DNA of 64,000 nucleotides from Martinezella rhizogenes (lineage in GTDB: Bacteria > Pseudomonadota > Alphaproteobacteria > Rhizobiales > Rhizobiaceae): the NCBI GenBank assembly GCA_013322215.1, contig JAAMEZ010000014.1:186001-250000 (forward strand). Reading direction: 5' to 3'. This document shows positions 7,726 through 15,604 of this stretch, in pieces. Under the pieces are notes generated by a model. That model worked only from the letters and a program-made list of their open reading frames with translations. It was not told the DNA's origin and ran no database searches. The translations under genes and the position numbers were made by a program. Each line of letters starts with the position of its first letter. Within the stretch, counting starts at the first letter, position 1.

Positions 7726-9420
7726 ATGAAGAAGCTCATCAATCGACCCGCTGATGTCGTCCGGGAAATGCTGGAGGGCATTGTCGCTCTCGCACCCGGC
7801 CTTGCGCTGCTCGACACGGAGAATGTCGTGTTGCGCGCCGACCTGCCCGTGATCGCAAACCGGCCGGTCGCCCTGATCTCGGGCGGCGGCGCCGGACATG
7901 AACCGGCCCATGCCGGATATGTCGGACCTGGCATGTTGACTGCGGCTGTTACCGGCGAAGTCTTCACCTCCCCGAGCGTCGATGCCGTACTTGCTGCCAT
8001 CCGTGCCAGTGCCGGCCCGGCAGGCGCACTTCTGATCGTGAAGAACTATACCGGCGACCGCTTGAATTTCGGCCTTGCCGGCGAACTGGCCGCCATCGAA
8101 GGCATTCCCACCGAACTCGTCGTCGTGGCGGACGATGTGGCGCTTTCCGGCCTCGTACCGCGCGAACGCCGCCGCGGCATCGCCGGAACGGTGCTGGTTC
8201 ATAAGATCGCAGGTGCGGCCGCGGCAAGCGGCAAGAACCTCAAGGAAGTTGCCGACATCGCGCGGTCCGCCGCATCCCGTCTCGGAACGATGGGGGTCGC
8301 GCTCGGCTCCTGCATCGTGCCGGCCGCCGGCAAGGCCGGTTTCACCCTCGGCGAGGATGAAATCGAGCTTGGCCTCGGCATTCATGGGGAAAAAGGCGTC
8401 GAACGCACCAAATTGCTGCCCGCCGATGCCGTCACCGACAGGATCGTCGATCAGATCGTCAGTGACATGAAGCTCGATGCCGGCGCCCGGGTTGCTCTGC
8501 TGGTCAACGGCCTTGGAGCGACCCCCCCGATGGAACTGGCCATCGTCGCCCGCAGTGCGGTTGCTGCCCTGCGCTCACGCGGCCTTAGGATCGAGCGGGC
8601 CTGGAGCGGCAATTTCCTGACCGCGCTGGAAATGCCGGGCTGCTCGATCTCACTGCTCGATCTGCGTCAAGACGATCTCGAACTGTTGGACGCGGCAACG
8701 ACCGCAACAGCCTGGCCAAGGGGCGGAGAGGTTACGGGTATCATCAGTATCGTGCCGGCGGTGCGCACCGCGGAGACGGACGCGCCTCTCGGCGATGCCG
8801 GACGCTTCGACCCGCAAGAATTGCGCCGCATCGGTCTTGCCGTCTGTAACGCGCTCGAAACGGCCGAAGGCCATCTGACCGAGCTCGACAGCAAGGCAGG
8901 CGACGGCGATCTGGGTGCGAGCATGCTTCGTGGGGCCGAGGCCATCCGTGCGCTGCCGGAAAGCGCCTGGATCAACCCGGCCAATGCCATGGTTGCGATG
9001 GGCAATGCCCTGCGACGGGCGATCGCCGGAAGCTCCGGTCCCTTCTATGCCATCGCACTGACCCGGGCCGGTCGCCATCTCGGCCGGAACAATCGCTTCT
9101 CGCCCGATGATTTTCGGGAGGCGTTTGCCATCGGTATCGCTGCAATCAGCGAAATCGGCGGCGCAAAACCCGGGGACAGAACCATGCTGGATGCGCTCGC
9201 CCCGGCACTGAAGACCCTCGAGACGGAAGGCGGCAGCCTGCCGGCAGCCGAGGCCTGGAAACGCGCAGCCTCTGCAGCGGCCGAGGGCACACGCCGCACG
9301 GCGGATATGGTGCCGAAGCTCGGTCGCGCAAGCTATCTCGGCGAAAGAGCGCTCGGAACAGAGGACGGTGGGGCTGCGGCCGTCGCGATCTGGATGGAGG
9401 CGCTGGCGACAAGTCTCTGA
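7726..9420 (+). CDS. Dihydroxyacetone kinase family protein, DhaK and DhaL domains fused, 564 aa
   Basis: The N-terminal DhaK domain (residues about 1-330) shows GGGAGHEPAHAGYVGPG and the substrate-binding His at residue 220 in GLGIHGEKG, the residue that forms a hemiaminal with the ketose in E. coli DhaK. The C-terminal DhaL domain (about 365-564) keeps the magnesium-binding aspartates in DSKAGDGDLGASM, although the usual His after the last Asp is Leu. The fusion is the layout of ATP-dependent enzymes such as the Citrobacter dihydroxyacetone kinase and of tetrulose kinases. In this operon, between an aminotransferase and a DapA-family protein, the substrate may be a short ketose other than dihydroxyacetone. 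Start follows AAGGAC; the gap to the upstream gene is 11 bases. Confidence 0.92.
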   Translation: MKKLINRPADVVREMLEGIVALAPGLALLDTENVVLRADLPVIANRPVALISGGGAGHEPAHAGYVGPGMLTAAVTGEVFTSPSVDAVLAAIRASAGPAGALLIVKNYTGDRLNFGLAGELAAIEGIPTELVVVADDVALSGLVPRERRRGIAGTVLVHKIAGAAAASGKNLKEVADIARSAASRLGTMGVALGSCIVPAAGKAGFTLGEDEIELGLGIHGEKGVERTKLLPADAVTDRIVDQIVSDMKLDAGARVALLVNGLGATPPMELAIVARSAVAALRSRGLRIERAWSGNFLTALEMPGCSISLLDLRQDDLELLDAATTATAWPRGGEVTGIISIVPAVRTAETDAPLGDAGRFDPQELRRIGLAVCNALETAEGHLTELDSKAGDGDLGASMLRGAEAIRALPESAWINPANAMVAMGNALRRAIAGSSGPFYAIALTRAGRHLGRNNRFSPDDFREAFAIGIAAISEIGGAKPGDRTMLDALAPALKTLETEGGSLPAAEAWKRAASAAAEGTRRTADMVPKLGRASYLGERALGTEDGGAAAVAIWMEALATSL

Positions 9421-9561
9421 TTTCGCTGGCGTAACGCCACAACCGACATTCGAACAACCTGGATTTCATGGCGTCTTCCTCAGGGGAAGCGATCCCCGAC
9501 CTGCGCCCTGATGTCATCGGCCGATCTCGGCCATCTCTCGCTCAAAACAGGAACTCCAAAC

Positions 9562-10458
9562 ATGAATCTCGACAAAGTCTCCGGCATCATCCCCCCCATC
9601 GTCACCCCCTTCACCAAGGACGGCGACATCGACGAAACGGCCTTCCGCAACATCGTCAAATTCAACCTGAAGAACAAGGTTCACGGCGTCTGCGTCGGCG
9701 GCAGTTCCGGCGAGGGCCATACGCTGACATTCGAGGAATTCGTCCGCCTGATGGAAATCACGGTGGAAGAGGTCAACGGACAGATTCCGGTCCTGGCGGG
9801 CATCATCGCCAATTCCACGCGCGAAGCCGTGCGTCGCGCCAAGGCCATCTCCCACCTTCCGATCCACGGCCTGCAGGTGACGCCGGTCCATTATGTCTTC
9901 AAACCCGACGAGAACGCTACATTCGAGCATTTCAAGACGCTGACGGCGGCCACCGATATACCGGTCATCATCTACAATGTCGTCCCCTGGAACTATCTCA
10001 GCCCGTCGCTGCTGATCCGCCTCATGACGGAATTGCCCGGCGTCCAGGCCGTCAAGCAAAGCGCCGGCGATCTCAAGCTCATGGCCGACCTGATGATCGG
10101 CATCCCGAAGGGCTGCAAGGTCTATACCGCGGTCGATGCCCTGCTCTACCCGTCATTCGCATTGGGTTGCCATGGCACCATCGCGGCAAATCCGGCCGCG
10201 GTTCCCAGCGTCTGCGTCGCCCTTTGGAATGCGGTGCAGCGTGGCGACCATCCCCGCGCCAAGGAGATTCACGAGGCGCTCCTGCGCTTCTGGAACGCGA
10301 TCTATGCCGACAATCTGCCGGCCAACATCAAGACGGCGATCGCGCTTCAGGGCACCGAGGCAGGTCTGCCGCGGATGCCGATGCCGGCAACGACGCCCGC
10401 GCAGCTCGAAAACATCCAGCGCGAGCTCAGAAACGTGCTGCGCTACGAAGAAAAATAA
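9562..10458 (+). CDS. Dihydrodipicolinate synthase/N-acetylneuraminate lyase family protein, 298 aa
   Basis: A class I TIM-barrel aldolase or lyase of the DapA family, cytoplasmic. It begins IIPPIVTPFTKDGDIDE, has the GGSSGEGHTLTFEE loop, the tyrosine in IIYNVVPWN near residue 137, and the Schiff-base lysine in AVKQSAGD near residue 164. The genomic setting (amino acid importer, aminotransferase, sugar kinase) argues against lysine biosynthesis and for cleavage or condensation of a 2-oxo acid. The ATG at 9562 has AGGAA upstream; the frame open from 9511 adds residues the family lacks. The exact reaction is not determinable from sequence alone. Confidence 0.9.
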   Translation: MNLDKVSGIIPPIVTPFTKDGDIDETAFRNIVKFNLKNKVHGVCVGGSSGEGHTLTFEEFVRLMEITVEEVNGQIPVLAGIIANSTREAVRRAKAISHLPIHGLQVTPVHYVFKPDENATFEHFKTLTAATDIPVIIYNVVPWNYLSPSLLIRLMTELPGVQAVKQSAGDLKLMADLMIGIPKGCKVYTAVDALLYPSFALGCHGTIAANPAAVPSVCVALWNAVQRGDHPRAKEIHEALLRFWNAIYADNLPANIKTAIALQGTEAGLPRMPMPATTPAQLENIQRELRNVLRYEEK

Positions 10459-10503
10459 GACCGTCGGTGGCCGGCCCTGCACGGACAGAGCCCGCCGCCA
10501 ACC

Positions 10504-10520
10504 CCGATCCATAGGATCGG
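10504..10520 (+). terminator. Perfect hairpin downstream of the DapA-family gene
   Basis: CCGATCC, a three-base ATA loop and GGATCGG form a perfect 7-bp stem. It starts 46 bases after the stop codon. There is no T-run after it, so it may be an RNA-processing or mRNA-stabilising hairpin instead of an intrinsic terminator. Confidence 0.4.
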
Positions 10521-10521
10521 A

Positions 10522-10584
10522 CTCGTGTCGTCAGTCGACTCGCCTCACTGCGTGGGGTGGGTTGGCTGAGGGAGGCGACACGAG
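10522..10584 (+). promoter_or_regulatory. Long-range stem in the leader of the MFS gene
   Basis: CTCGTGTCG at 10522-10530 pairs perfectly with CGACACGAG at 10576-10584, with an inner helix CGCCTC (10540-10545) to GAGGCG (10572-10577) as an overlapping alternative. The structure ends 38 bases before the GTG start of the transporter gene. It could be an attenuator or a processing site that sets the ratio of MFS transporter to upstream enzymes. Confidence 0.35.
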
Positions 10585-10622
10585 CAGACGGAAACAACAA
10601 ACGATCTGAACGGGAGGAAACA

Positions 10623-11957
10623 GTGAGAACATCGGCCCCAGAAAACATCTCTCCAACCGAGAGCCGCATAGCCAATTCACGACCGGTTCTGGCCAAGGAT
10701 ATGCGCAAGGTCGCATTGGCCAGCGCCATGGGCAATACGATCGAATATTATGATTTCACGCTCTACGCGACCGCCACGGCGCTGGTGTTCAATAAGATAT
10801 TCTTTCCAAACGACAATCCTCTGATCGGAACGCTCGCCGCATTCGCCACCTTCTTTGTCGGATATTGCGCGCGCCCCATCGGCGGCATCGTGTTCGGCCA
10901 TTTTGGCGATCGTATCGGCCGCAAGACGGCATTGCTGTTGACGATGATCATCATGGGGGCCGGAACTTTTCTCATCGGGCTCGTACCCTCCTACGACAGC
11001 ATCGGCATATGGGCTCCGATCAGCCTCCTGCTCCTGCGTCTTGCCCAGGGGATCGGGATAGGCGGGGAGTATGGCGGCGGCATGGTGATGACGGTCGAAC
11101 ACGCGCCGCCCGAGCAACGAGGCTTCTACAGTTCCCTGGTTCATATCGGCGTACCGGCCGGCTTCCTGATACCGATCGCCCTGCTCGGCATCTTGTCGAC
11201 ACAGATGAGCGAGGAAGCGTTCCTGTCCTGGGGCTGGCGGCTGCCGTTCCTTTTCAGCATCGTGCTGGTTGCCCTGGGTCTGTTCATCCGCTTCCAGATC
11301 TCCGAAACACCCGCCTTCAAGCGCATCCAGGAACAGGGAGAAACGGCCACCCTGCCCGTCGTCGAAGCCGTCCGCGACCATCGCTACAACGTGATCCTTG
11401 GAATAGGCGCCAAGATTGCCGAAAGCGGTCTCTTCAACATCTATGCCGTCTTTGCCATTACCTATTGCGTCAATTCGCTGGGCCTGCCGCGGCAAATGAT
11501 CCTGAACGGCGTGCTGGTCGGCTGCGCTCTGGAATGCCTGACGCTTCCGCTGTTCGGTGCGCTCTCCGACCGGATCGGGCGGCGCCCAGTTTACATCGCC
11601 GGCCTGCTTTTCCAGGTCGCGCTCGCCGCCGTCTTCTTTGCCATGCTCGACAGCGGCAACACGACCAGCATCTGGCTCGCGATCGCGCTGGGCCTGGCGG
11701 TCGGACACGGTTCGGTCTTCGGTGCCCAGGGTGCCTTCTTCTCCGAATTGTTCCCTGCCCGCATCCGCTATAGCGGCCTTTCGCTGGTTCAGCAGATCGG
11801 CCCGATCCTTGGCGGCGGCCTTTCGCCTCTGCTGGCAACAACGCTCATGGCGGAGTATCCGGGAAACACCACTCCCATTGCCGTCTATATGGCACTGATG
11901 GCGATCTTCTCGGCTGTCTGCGCATTCGCATTGCGCGCTGCAAGATCAGACAGTTAG
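10623..11957 (+). CDS. MFS transporter, metabolite:H+ symporter (MHS) type, 444 aa
   Basis: A 12-helix inner-membrane carrier of the MHS group (relatives carry shikimate, 2-oxoglutarate, citrate or proline). Visible marks are GNTIEYYDFTLYATATAL at the start of helix 1, ARPIGGIVFGHFGDRIGRK between helices 2 and 3, RLAQGIGIGGEYGGG in helix 4 and LSDRIGRRPVY in the second half. I choose GTG at 10623, which has GGGAGG at the right distance; this leaves a soluble 20-residue N-terminus. It closes the plus-strand operon, so it may import a second substrate for, or export a product of, the aminotransferase/kinase/lyase pathway. Confidence 0.9.
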   Translation: MRTSAPENISPTESRIANSRPVLAKDMRKVALASAMGNTIEYYDFTLYATATALVFNKIFFPNDNPLIGTLAAFATFFVGYCARPIGGIVFGHFGDRIGRKTALLLTMIIMGAGTFLIGLVPSYDSIGIWAPISLLLLRLAQGIGIGGEYGGGMVMTVEHAPPEQRGFYSSLVHIGVPAGFLIPIALLGILSTQMSEEAFLSWGWRLPFLFSIVLVALGLFIRFQISETPAFKRIQEQGETATLPVVEAVRDHRYNVILGIGAKIAESGLFNIYAVFAITYCVNSLGLPRQMILNGVLVGCALECLTLPLFGALSDRIGRRPVYIAGLLFQVALAAVFFAMLDSGNTTSIWLAIALGLAVGHGSVFGAQGAFFSELFPARIRYSGLSLVQQIGPILGGGLSPLLATTLMAEYPGNTTPIAVYMALMAIFSAVCAFALRAARSDS

Positions 11958-12320
11958 AGGAACGCTATATAGTCGGTTTCGATGTATCGCGAACTACGGC
12001 AGCCAATCCTTTTTCAGGTGAGGCTGCCGATACGGGCCAACCAATTGGCCCGCCCGACCCGTAGGCGCTATTATGATTATGGGTCAACCATGGATAGAAT
12101 TGTTTTCCGGTACAATTCCGCCATTCCGATTGGAGTTAATTGGCTCCATCTTATGAGTCCAATCGACCGGAAGTCATGAAAACCTCTAGCGCCCAATCAA
12201 AGATCTTGTCGGTCATAAGAGTGCCAACGCCTGAGGACCCGGACCCTGCGTCGACAAAAATCTGCCGCGCTGTTGAATTATATCGTATTACGATATAATT
12301 TGCGACTTGGAGGATTATTT
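11958..12320. other. Gene-free stretch after the MFS gene, with hairpin and promoter palindrome
   Basis: A 65-codon open frame at 11982-12179 has no family resemblance and no ribosome-binding site, so I do not call it. A perfect hairpin, GGGCCAA, CCAA loop, TTGGCCC, lies at 12034-12051 but lacks a T-run; it may end or stabilise the MFS transcript. The right end holds the palindrome at 12276-12300 (listed separately). Confidence 0.6.
12276..12300. promoter_or_regulatory. 25-bp perfect palindrome overlapping a consensus -10 box
   Basis: Arms AATTATATCGT (12276-12286) and ACGATATAATT (12290-12300) are exact reverse complements around a 3-base centre. TATAAT at 12294-12299 is a perfect -10 element inside the right arm. 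The downstream start codon is 20 bases away. This is the geometry of an autorepressor operator; similar AT-rich palindromes are common in front of toxin-antitoxin and phage-type regulators. Confidence 0.65.
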
Positions 12321-12584
12321 ATGATCGAGACGACCCAGGACACAACATCGGATCTGGAACTGTTTGCCAGGCGTCTGGCCCGTGGCGCAAGGCTCAAGAA
12401 CACTCTCCAGCATTCGCCAAGCTCTGACGAGCTTATGGACCTCAGACACGCGCTTGATTTGCGTCTTCAGTGCGGCAGGATGGACTTGAAACTTCTAGCT
12501 CTGGAGTGGCGATATGACGTAGCGCTCCTGCTCGATCATATGCGCCATTGGATGTTCGAAGTAGATCGAGATTTCAATCGGTAG
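12321..12584 (+). CDS. Small hypothetical protein, 87 aa
   Basis: The ATG at 12321 follows a strong GGAGG site and a consensus TATAAT, so expression is well supported. The product is charged and predicted largely helical: DLELFARRLARGARLKNTL, then SSDELMDLRHALDLRL, and a C-terminal YDVALLLDHMRHWMFEVD helix. No signal peptide or membrane segment is seen. I do not recognise the family and see no helix-turn-helix that I would trust, although the preceding palindrome suggests a DNA-binding or regulated product. The frame upstream of 12321 runs through the palindrome and is not coding. Confidence 0.6.
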   Translation: MIETTQDTTSDLELFARRLARGARLKNTLQHSPSSDELMDLRHALDLRLQCGRMDLKLLALEWRYDVALLLDHMRHWMFEVDRDFNR

Positions 12585-12818
12585 AAACCGCGGCGATTCG
12601 CGGACAATCGGGAGGCTGCGCATGATCGTCGTTCAGCTCAAAGCGAGGGCTTCGGGGCATGATCCGGCGGAGATCCGTTTATAGCGCAGAGACCTCGCAT
12701 CGCTCTCGAGCAGAGATGGAAGCGAGCCGCGACTCCAGCGCGTCGCTTCATTGATCGGGCAGCTAGGAAAGCTGGTGGTTCACGACGAACTGACCGCACC
12801 CGGCGCGATTCCAGCGCG

Positions 12819-13256
12819 TCACGTCAGGCTAGTCGTTACCAGCGCAAGAGCGACATAACGCCCAACCTTCGCGATCGTTACAAACAATAGGAAGGTCAAC
12901 AATGGCTCCCGCAGGACGCCAGCAACAACGGTGATCGGGTCGCCGATAACCGGTACCCAGCTTGCCAGCAGCGACCATCGCCCGTAACGGCGATACCATC
13001 CCCGAGCGTGATCGAGCGTGTCGCTGCCGACCGGGAACCAGCGACGGTCGCGAAACCGTTCGATCCCCCTGCCTAACATCCAGTTGACGACGGAGCCCAA
13101 AATGTTGCCGAGGCTCGCGGTGATGACGAGCCAAAGCGCCGAATACCTTTCGGTCAGAAGAAGCCCTGCAAGCGCCGCCTCGGATTGCATGGGAAGGATT
13201 GTTGCCGCACCAAAGGCCGCCACGAACAGCCCGAAATAGGCAAACAAATCGATCAT
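12819..13256 (-). CDS. YqaA-type SNARE-associated (DedA-superfamily) membrane protein, 145 aa
   Basis: The protein begins MIDLFAYFGLFVAAFGAATI and has the YqaA hallmarks: ILPMQSEAALAGLL, LGNILGSVVNWMLGRG and a GRWSLLASWVPVIGDPIT segment. It should sit in the inner membrane. DedA-superfamily proteins are implicated in lipid flipping and membrane homeostasis; YqaA itself is poorly characterised. The ATG at 13256 follows TAAGGAT, and the gene starts four bases after the stop of the CsoR/RcnR-type regulator, so the two form an operon. The second CsoR/RcnR gene in the window is also followed by a DedA-superfamily gene. Confidence 0.85.
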   Translation of the reverse strand: MIDLFAYFGLFVAAFGAATILPMQSEAALAGLLLTERYSALWLVITASLGNILGSVVNWMLGRGIERFRDRRWFPVGSDTLDHARGWYRRYGRWSLLASWVPVIGDPITVVAGVLREPLLTFLLFVTIAKVGRYVALALVTTSLT

Positions 13257-13260
13257 ATCC

Positions 13261-13536
13261 TTAGAGATACTTCGTGATCGTCTTGAACTCATCTATGGAC
13301 TGGCGCTTATCGCGCGGGAGAGCGCCAAGTGTTTCCTCGAGGCAATGATCGAGATGATCCTGAATGAGTGTCCGCTTCGCGTTGACGATCGCCTTCTCGA
13401 CGGCAGATAGCTGCTGGGCAATGTCGAGACATGGCTTGCCATCCTCGATCATGGCGATGACGCTCTTCAGATGTCCGTGGGCGCGCTTGAGCCGCTTGAC
13501 GATCTCGGGATGGGTATCATGTGTGTGTTCTGTCAT
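13261..13536 (-). CDS. CsoR/RcnR-family metal-sensing repressor, 91 aa (copy 1)
   Basis: An all-helical DUF156 repressor. The metal ligands align well: Cys36, His61, His64 and Cys65 (DHLDHC), with an extra N-terminal HTHDTH cluster (His4, 6, 9). Known E. coli RcnR (Ni/Co) uses Cys35, His60, His64 plus an N-terminal His, whereas CsoR (Cu) uses Cys-His-Cys; this protein keeps the N-terminal histidines of the nickel/cobalt type but has Cys at the last position. An operator-like G/C-tract palindrome lies directly upstream at 13545-13565. The longer frame upstream of 13536 is not coding, since it passes through that operator. It is closely similar to the product of 22427-22867. Confidence 0.92.
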   Translation of the reverse strand: MTEHTHDTHPEIVKRLKRAHGHLKSVIAMIEDGKPCLDIAQQLSAVEKAIVNAKRTLIQDHLDHCLEETLGALPRDKRQSIDEFKTITKYL

Positions 13537-13544
13537 GATTTCCT

Positions 13545-13572
13545 GTATCCCCCCAGAGAGGATAACTGTCAA
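13545..13572 (-). promoter_or_regulatory. CsoR/RcnR-type operator A inside the promoter of regulator copy 1
   Basis: Read on the minus strand, TTGACA (13572-13567) is followed after 17 bases by GATACA (13549-13544). TATCCTCTCTGGGGGGATA (13564-13546) fills the spacer. The palindrome, with TATCC/GGATA arms around a G/C tract, is the classic operator type for this repressor family, and it matches operators B (20402-20422) and C (20497-20517). The -10 overlaps the ribosome-binding site, so the transcript would be almost leaderless. Confidence 0.75.
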
Positions 13573-13926
13573 TACCAGCCCGATTTCACGAAAAATCCAG
13601 CGACTGCGAACACCGAAGGTAGCTCTTGCGGCCAGCGATCGTTGCGCCGACCTCAAGAGTCTGATGAAGACATGACAGACGGTAGCGCACTTGACTGAGG
13701 GACAAGGGGTCATCGGGGACGACAACGGCTTCAGCATCCCGATCAAGCCAGTCTTTTGTCGTGGCAAGCATGGTTCCTCCACCACTTTTGCTCGGCCTCG
13801 GATTGATGCCGGCCAGTCGAGAAGCCGCAATTTCCTACCCTTGCGGTCAGGATACCAGCAAGTACGAACCTGCAGAACGATGGATGAAATCGATCGTTTC
13901 AGCACTGCGGGTTGCAGGCACGGAAG

Positions 13927-13971
13927 AAAAAACGCCGTTAGCGAAGGGGAACTCCAAGTGTCGCTAACGGC
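13927..13971 (-). terminator. Rho-independent terminator of the dipeptide-type ABC operon
   Basis: The 11-bp arms GCCGTTAGCGA (13934-13944) and TCGCTAACGGC (13961-13971) are perfect complements with a 16-base loop. On the minus strand the stem is followed by G and then TTTTTT (13932-13927). It lies about 100 bases past the binding-protein stop. Confidence 0.85.
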
Positions 13972-14071
13972 AAACTTTTCCGAGATCGTCGCCAGAGCTC
14001 AACCGCAATCGAACGGGACCGGCTGCACCGTTTCGGGTCGGGGATCTCGCGAGGCGCGATCTTCCCCGAAA

Positions 14072-15562
14072 TCACTTCAGAGAAAGATCGGGCGTCAAAT
14101 AATAATTATTGAGCGGGTGTGGTCGAAAGCCCTGGACGCGCTTGCTGATCGCATCGAACGTGTTCACATGGACGATATCGACGACGGCCGCATCGTCTTG
14201 CAGCTTCTGGGCAATCTTGCCGTAGAGCGCGTACCGTTCCCCATCGTTGTCGTTGGCGCGGGCATCCTTGATCCAGGCATCCACTTCCGGCGAGCAATAG
14301 TGCGCGAGGTTGTAGCTACCATCGCAGGAGAAATCGGAGGACAAAAAACCAGCCGGATCCAGAACGTCGGTCAGATAATTGCGCGACAGAAACGCGAGGT
14401 CGAAATTGCCCTTCAGCAAATCCGGTTCCACGGCATTGTACTGAGCCTGCTTGATCGTGCTCTCAATGCCAATTTCGGCGAGCATCTGCTGGACGGCGGC
14501 GGCGATGTCCTTGAATTCGGCCCGCTCTACATAGGCAATGATCTCTACCTTCAGGCTTCCTGACGTGATGCCAGCCTCCTTCAGCAGAGACTTGGCAAGG
14601 TCAGGATTATAGGTCGACTTCTGATCCTTCGGCGCCCAGGCATCGGTAGGGCGGAAGACGTCGTTGGCGGCCGGCATCAAGCCTTCGAACAGCGCGTCGG
14701 AAATTGCCTGATTGTCGATCGCCGCCTGTATTGCCCTTCGCACGCGTATGTCGTCGAACGGCTTTTTCTTATTGTTTATCACCAGCATGGTGGTACGCGG
14801 CGTCGAGGCCTCGGACACGGTCGCAACGCCTGAGTCATTGATCTGCTTGACACTGGAGGCCGGTACTAGACGTGCAATATCTGCCTCTCCCGAACGCGCT
14901 TGGACTGCGCGTGTATTGGCGTCGAGGACAAACCTCACCTCACCTTCGTCAACTGCGGGCTTCTTGCCCCAATATGTCGGATTCGCCTTTACTTTGAGCC
15001 CCTGTGCCTGATCCACGGAGACGATCGTGTATGGTCCGGTGCAGTGGTTGATGGGATCGACTGTACCATCTTGCCTGTAGGCGGCCTTCGAAAGGATGCT
15101 TGTCGCCGGCGCGGCAAGATGGGCCGGCAACATCGCAAGCGGCTGAACCGTCGTTATTCGTACCTTGTCCTTGCCGAGCGCTTCCACCGATTTGAATATC
15201 TTCGGCGAGAAGGCACGCGCGGCTACCTCGCCATGGAGGATCTTGTCGAGCGCGAACACGACCGCGTCTGCGTCCAGCGGGGTTCCATCCTGAAATACCA
15301 CGTCCTGTCGCAGAGTGACTTCCCAAACGTTCGGCTCGACGTGCTTGAAGGAAGTGGCGAGCCAGGGTTCGAGCTTGCCGTCGTAGTTGACGCGGGCAAG
15401 CCCTTCGTAGCAGCCAGCCACAGTTCCGACGTAGACATCATCCGATGTCATCGCCCAATTGTTTTTTATACTCCAGAAGTCGCCGACGACTAAGGATTCA
15501 GCGTGAGCTGTCGTTGCCATCAGAAGCAGCGGCAGCAGGGAGATTCTCTTGAAAAGCTTCAT
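14072..15562 (-). CDS. ABC transporter substrate-binding protein, family 5 (dipeptide/oligopeptide/nickel type), 496 aa
   Basis: A Sec signal peptide (MKLFKRISLLPLLLMATTAHA) precedes a large periplasmic binding protein of the DppA/OppA/NikA family. Typical elements are WEVTLRQDVVFQDGTPLDAD and AIQAAIDNQAISDALFEG. Unusually many cysteines are present (GCYEG, NHCTGPY, DFSCDGSYNLAHYC), the last of these next to a His, which could matter for metal or disulfide chemistry. The ATG at 15562 is nine bases from GGGG; the ATG two codons earlier is too close. It is the last gene of the operon, unlike the usual first place. Family 5 includes peptide, nickel-chelate, opine and sugar-acid binders, so the substrate is open. 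Confidence 0.92.
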   Translation of the reverse strand: MKLFKRISLLPLLLMATTAHAESLVVGDFWSIKNNWAMTSDDVYVGTVAGCYEGLARVNYDGKLEPWLATSFKHVEPNVWEVTLRQDVVFQDGTPLDADAVVFALDKILHGEVAARAFSPKIFKSVEALGKDKVRITTVQPLAMLPAHLAAPATSILSKAAYRQDGTVDPINHCTGPYTIVSVDQAQGLKVKANPTYWGKKPAVDEGEVRFVLDANTRAVQARSGEADIARLVPASSVKQINDSGVATVSEASTPRTTMLVINNKKKPFDDIRVRRAIQAAIDNQAISDALFEGLMPAANDVFRPTDAWAPKDQKSTYNPDLAKSLLKEAGITSGSLKVEIIAYVERAEFKDIAAAVQQMLAEIGIESTIKQAQYNAVEPDLLKGNFDLAFLSRNYLTDVLDPAGFLSSDFSCDGSYNLAHYCSPEVDAWIKDARANDNDGERYALYGKIAQKLQDDAAVVDIVHVNTFDAISKRVQGFRPHPLNNYYLTPDLSLK

Positions 15563-15604
15563 GCTCATATTCCCCTTTAATGATTTTTGGACTTTCTGGC
15601 ATGT

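Larger units (their letters stand above)
13537..14071. other. 535-base gap between the regulator and the dipeptide-type binding protein
   Basis: Apart from operator A and the terminator at 13927-13971, the stretch holds one possible minus-strand micro-gene of 61 codons (13586-13771). It has a good GGAGG site before its ATG and begins MLATTKDWLDRDAEAVVVPD, but it has no family I know and its C-terminal part does not look conserved. I give it low weight. Nothing else supported is visible. Confidence 0.4.

Noticed and set aside
10677..11708. Minus-strand open frame of 343 codons opposite the MHS carrier
   Set aside because: Shadow of a high-GC membrane-protein gene; charged product without start signal.
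11982..12179. 65-codon open frame after the MHS carrier gene
   Set aside because: No ribosome-binding site, no recognisable sequence, and a hairpin inside.
12585..12818. A 20-codon frame with GGGAGG site near 12620
   Set aside because: Too short and not linked to anything; no evidence beyond the chance ribosome-binding site.
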